DNA from: Candidatus Nitrosopumilus sp.
GTDB lineage: Archaea > Thermoproteota > Nitrososphaeria > Nitrososphaerales > Nitrosopumilaceae
Reading direction: 5' to 3'
Length of the DNA: 7,115 nt
Assembly (NCBI GenBank): GCA_022758935.1
Contig: JAEMQG010000091.1
Location: 1-7,115 of the forward strand
Of the stretch, positions 5,989 to 7,115 are shown piece by piece. The translations under genes and the position numbers were made by a program. The notes under the pieces are model-generated. The model searched no databases. It had not been told where the DNA came from and was given only the letters and a program-made list of their open reading frames with translations. Each line of letters starts with the position of its first letter. The stretch's first letter is position 1.

Positions 5989-6300
5989 TTGAATCCATTA
6001 TTTCAGCTTAGTACCAGAAGCTATGAGAAGGAAATTCTAATAGTGAGACAAGCATTGGTAGATCTAGAAATAGAATGTAATGTGCAAAATGGATATACTA
6101 TTGAAAAGCCGTTTGAAAAATTTGGCTGGACATTTTTTAATATTCAGATTAGTGAAGAGTTGGCAAAAAGAATTGAAAAATCAGGCATAATGGAAGGAGC
6201 ATTAGGTTATAAAATTGGAGAACAAATGACTAATTTTATTGGACATTATCTAGAAACTAAAGGGAGTACCGTAAGAATAAAAAAAATCGATTATGGATAA
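5989..6300 (+). CDS. Unrecognised conserved-looking protein, 103 residues
   Basis: The product begins MNPLFQLSTRSYEKEILIVR and ends in VRIKKIDYG. It is a soluble, mixed alpha/beta protein with no signal peptide, membrane segment or cysteine cluster (a single Cys at 30). A short aromatic stretch (FGWTFFN, 45-51) precedes a likely helix at 53-65. The TTG start is forced: an in-frame TAG lies at 5974-5976 and no ATG follows before the conserved-looking region. An ATAAATA at 5970-5976 is too close to the TTG to be its normal TATA box, and a weaker AT-rich box lies near 5958-5965. I do not recognise the family and its neighbours give no clue to function. Confidence 0.75.
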   Translation: MNPLFQLSTRSYEKEILIVRQALVDLEIECNVQNGYTIEKPFEKFGWTFFNIQISEELAKRIEKSGIMEGALGYKIGEQMTNFIGHYLETKGSTVRIKKIDYG

Positions 6301-6356
6301 TCCCTTTATAATTTTGTAAACTATCTTCCCTATTCTTTTGTGCGCATGATGGTATA

Positions 6357-6447
6357 TGGACCGGGTGGGAGTTGGACCCACGACCTTTGCGGGAATATTT
6401 CCTTACGCAGTGTGAGTGCGTCATCCTAACCACTAGACAACCGGTCC
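6357..6447 (-). tRNA. tRNA-Val (anticodon CAC) with an 18-base intron in the variable region
   Basis: On the minus strand the acceptor arms GGACCGG and CCGGTCC pair fully, with discriminator A73 and no encoded CCA. The D-arm carries the AGTGGTTA loop. The anticodon stem ACGCA/TGCGT encloses the loop CTCACAC with anticodon CAC, reading the valine codon GUG; the T-stem is GTGGG/CCCAC. Between the anticodon stem and T-stem there are 23 bases rather than the usual 5. Removing 18 gives a normal variable region AGGTC and a 73-base mature tRNA. The T-loop reads TCCAACT, so base 55 appears to be C rather than the near-universal U. The promoter is not obvious; a weak CTTATT element lies about 25 bases upstream. 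Confidence 0.92.
6386..6403 (-). other. Non-canonical tRNA intron (bulge-helix-bulge) between bases 44 and 45
   Basis: The minus strand here reads AGGAAATATTCCCGCAAA. A complete bulge-helix-bulge fold can be drawn. Exon TGCG (39-42) pairs with intron CGCA over four bases. The 5' bulge is TA|A and the 3' bulge is AA|G. The inner helix GGAA/TTCC closes a 3-base ATA loop. Cuts after the second base of each bulge remove exactly 18 bases and leave a standard variable region. The outer helix (C38-G46, A37-U47) is short, so this is a relaxed motif. Such introns need the broad-specificity archaeal splicing endonuclease. Confidence 0.85.
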
Positions 6448-6543
6448 AACAAAATTACACAATAAGCATCTTTTTTGTCTTTAGGTTTGACTCTGATATC
6501 ATGATAACCTTGACCTTTTTTACTGAAAATCAAAAAATCAACC

Positions 6544-6792
6544 ATGTCTTTACGTGAATTTGATGCACTAGTTGAACGAATGCAATTGGCATTTGACTAT
6601 GCAGCAAATTTAGGTCAATACATCGAAGCATCTAAAGTGCTTTATCAAATGAATGACCAATTACCTGATGACTTGCAATTGCATATCGAGGAATTAGAAA
6701 ATGAAAATGCTGTAAGGTCATTCATCTCCGAATATCAACCAAAGATAAAATCTGCAATTGTTGAATATAAACAAAGATTGATGAATTTCTAA
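6544..6792 (+). CDS. Unrecognised small helical protein, 82 residues
   Basis: The product starts MSLREFDALVERMQLAFDYA and ends EYKQRLMNF. It is acidic and almost wholly helical by composition, with likely helices at about 3-22, 25-37, 42-55 and 57-80. It has no cysteine, signal peptide or membrane segment. The ATG at 6544 follows a short AT-rich region after the divergent tRNA; no Shine-Dalgarno sequence is seen and the promoter is weak. The stop lies only 2 bases from the stop of the converging L40e gene. I do not recognise the family. The proximity to translation genes (tRNA, L40e) is the only context and is weak evidence. Confidence 0.8.
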   Translation: MSLREFDALVERMQLAFDYAANLGQYIEASKVLYQMNDQLPDDLQLHIEELENENAVRSFISEYQPKIKSAIVEYKQRLMNF

Positions 6793-6794
6793 TT

Positions 6795-6962
6795 CTACTT
6801 TTTGACGCCGAGAGCTCTGTTCTTTAATCTCAAGTATGGGTTTCTACATTTTCTGCATCTGGTTGCATTAATGTCGTTTCTGCATCCACAGTTAAAGCAT
6901 ATTCTCATAACTAGACGAGCAGTTTGTGCAATACGTTTTTTCTCTGGATCTGTAATAGGCAT
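6795..6962 (-). CDS. rpl40e: Large-subunit ribosomal protein L40e
   Basis: The 55-residue product starts MPITDPEKKRIAQ and contains the L40e zinc finger C22-x2-C25 ... C36-x2-C39, followed by the conserved NPYLRLKNRALG and a KK ending. L40e is a small basic zinc-binding protein of archaeal and eukaryotic large subunits; in eukaryotes it is made fused to ubiquitin, in archaea alone. An extra cysteine (C27) sits next to the first knuckle. The gene has a clear GGAG 7 bases before its ATG and lies 30 bases after the CoA-ligase gene, so the two are probably co-transcribed. The frame is too short for many gene finders, but the identity is clear. Confidence 0.95.
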   Translation of the reverse strand: MPITDPEKKRIAQTARLVMRICFNCGCRNDINATRCRKCRNPYLRLKNRALGVKK

Positions 6963-6969
6963 TAATTTT

Positions 6970-6973
6970 CTCC
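6970..6973 (-). promoter_or_regulatory. Shine-Dalgarno sequence for L40e
   Basis: GGAG on the minus strand lies 7 bases before the ATG at 6962. It is the clearest ribosome binding site in the window, as expected for an internal operon gene where a leaderless start is impossible. Confidence 0.7.
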
Positions 6974-6992
6974 TTAATCTCTCTCTTTTATT

Positions 6993-7115
6993 CTAATCGG
7001 ATTGTTGCATTTTTCCTGCTAATAACACAGGTACTTGAGAAGGTCTCTTTGCTACAGGAATGTTTGCTTTGTTAAACATCGATACCTTGGATTCCGCAGA
7101 CCCATAAGTTCCCAT
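6993..7115 (-). CDS. sucD: C-terminal end of a succinyl-CoA ligase alpha-subunit-like protein (runs off right edge)
   Basis: Only the last 40 residues are inside the window: MGTYGSAESKVSMFNKANIP, then VAKRPSQVPVLLAGKM and QQSD before TAG. This matches the end of CoA-ligase alpha subunits, where a glycine-rich G-x-A-E/D-x-K segment is followed by a helix, a short strand (IPVAKRP here, GVKTV in the E. coli protein) and a final helix (here PSQVPVLL). The enzyme would interconvert succinate and succinyl-CoA with a beta subunit encoded elsewhere. The catalytic phosphohistidine lies outside the window, so a related acyl-CoA synthetase (NDP-forming) cannot be excluded. The first residue here is simply the window edge and not a start. 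L40e follows 30 bases downstream on the same strand. Confidence 0.7.
   Translation of the reverse strand: MGTYGSAESKVSMFNKANIPVAKRPSQVPVLLAGKMQQSD

Noticed and set aside
6372..6557. Plus-strand frame across the tRNA gene
   Set aside because: It covers the whole antisense of a well-supported tRNA and ends inside the next gene.
6802..6996. Plus-strand frame opposite L40e
   Set aside because: Antisense of a clear ribosomal protein gene; no promoter or family match.
1..7115. CRISPR arrays, insertion sequences, attachment sites, defence or phage genes
   Set aside because: No regularly spaced repeats, transposase, integrase or terminal inverted repeats were seen; the segment reads as ordinary chromosome.

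Overview
The window looks like a chromosomal segment of an ammonia-oxidising archaeon of the Nitrosopumilus type (Nitrososphaeria, formerly Thaumarchaeota). The evidence is a strongly AT-rich background, an archaeal ribosomal protein L40e, a pyruvoyl-dependent arginine decarboxylase, a tRNA with a bulge-helix-bulge intron, no encoded CCA, and TATA-like boxes placed about 25 bases ahead of start codons, which suggests mostly leaderless transcripts. The exact species cannot be read from the sequence.

Layout from left to right. A membrane protein gene runs off the left edge (minus strand). It is followed by a roughly 370-base divergent intergenic region and the arginine decarboxylase gene (plus, TTG start). 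Tail to tail with that gene, only 2 bases away, is a signal-peptide and tail-anchored extracellular protein of unknown function (minus). Positions 2307-3064 hold no long gene. This stretch does hold a GC-rich hairpin that may be a small RNA, a 50-residue zinc-ribbon protein (TTG start) and a 46-residue ribbon-helix-helix protein. An M3-family oligoendopeptidase F gene follows (minus). The next roughly 400 bases hold a hairpin with a GNRA loop and a possible 25-residue microprotein. Then come a family I inorganic pyrophosphatase (minus), an unrecognised 103-residue protein (plus, TTG start), tRNA-Val(CAC) with an 18-base intron in its variable region (minus), an unrecognised 82-residue helical protein (plus), ribosomal protein L40e (minus), and the C-terminal end of what looks like a succinyl-CoA ligase alpha subunit (minus), which runs off the right edge.

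Most genes appear to be single transcription units with their own promoters. The only likely operon is the CoA-ligase gene followed by L40e, with 30 bases between them and a clear Shine-Dalgarno sequence for L40e. The recognised genes are housekeeping: agmatine synthesis, peptide degradation, pyrophosphate removal, translation and central carbon metabolism. I see no mobile element, CRISPR array, defence island or phage genes. The most interesting material is the tRNA intron at an unusual position, the isolated GC-rich hairpin at 2529-2575, and the cluster of very small genes around it.
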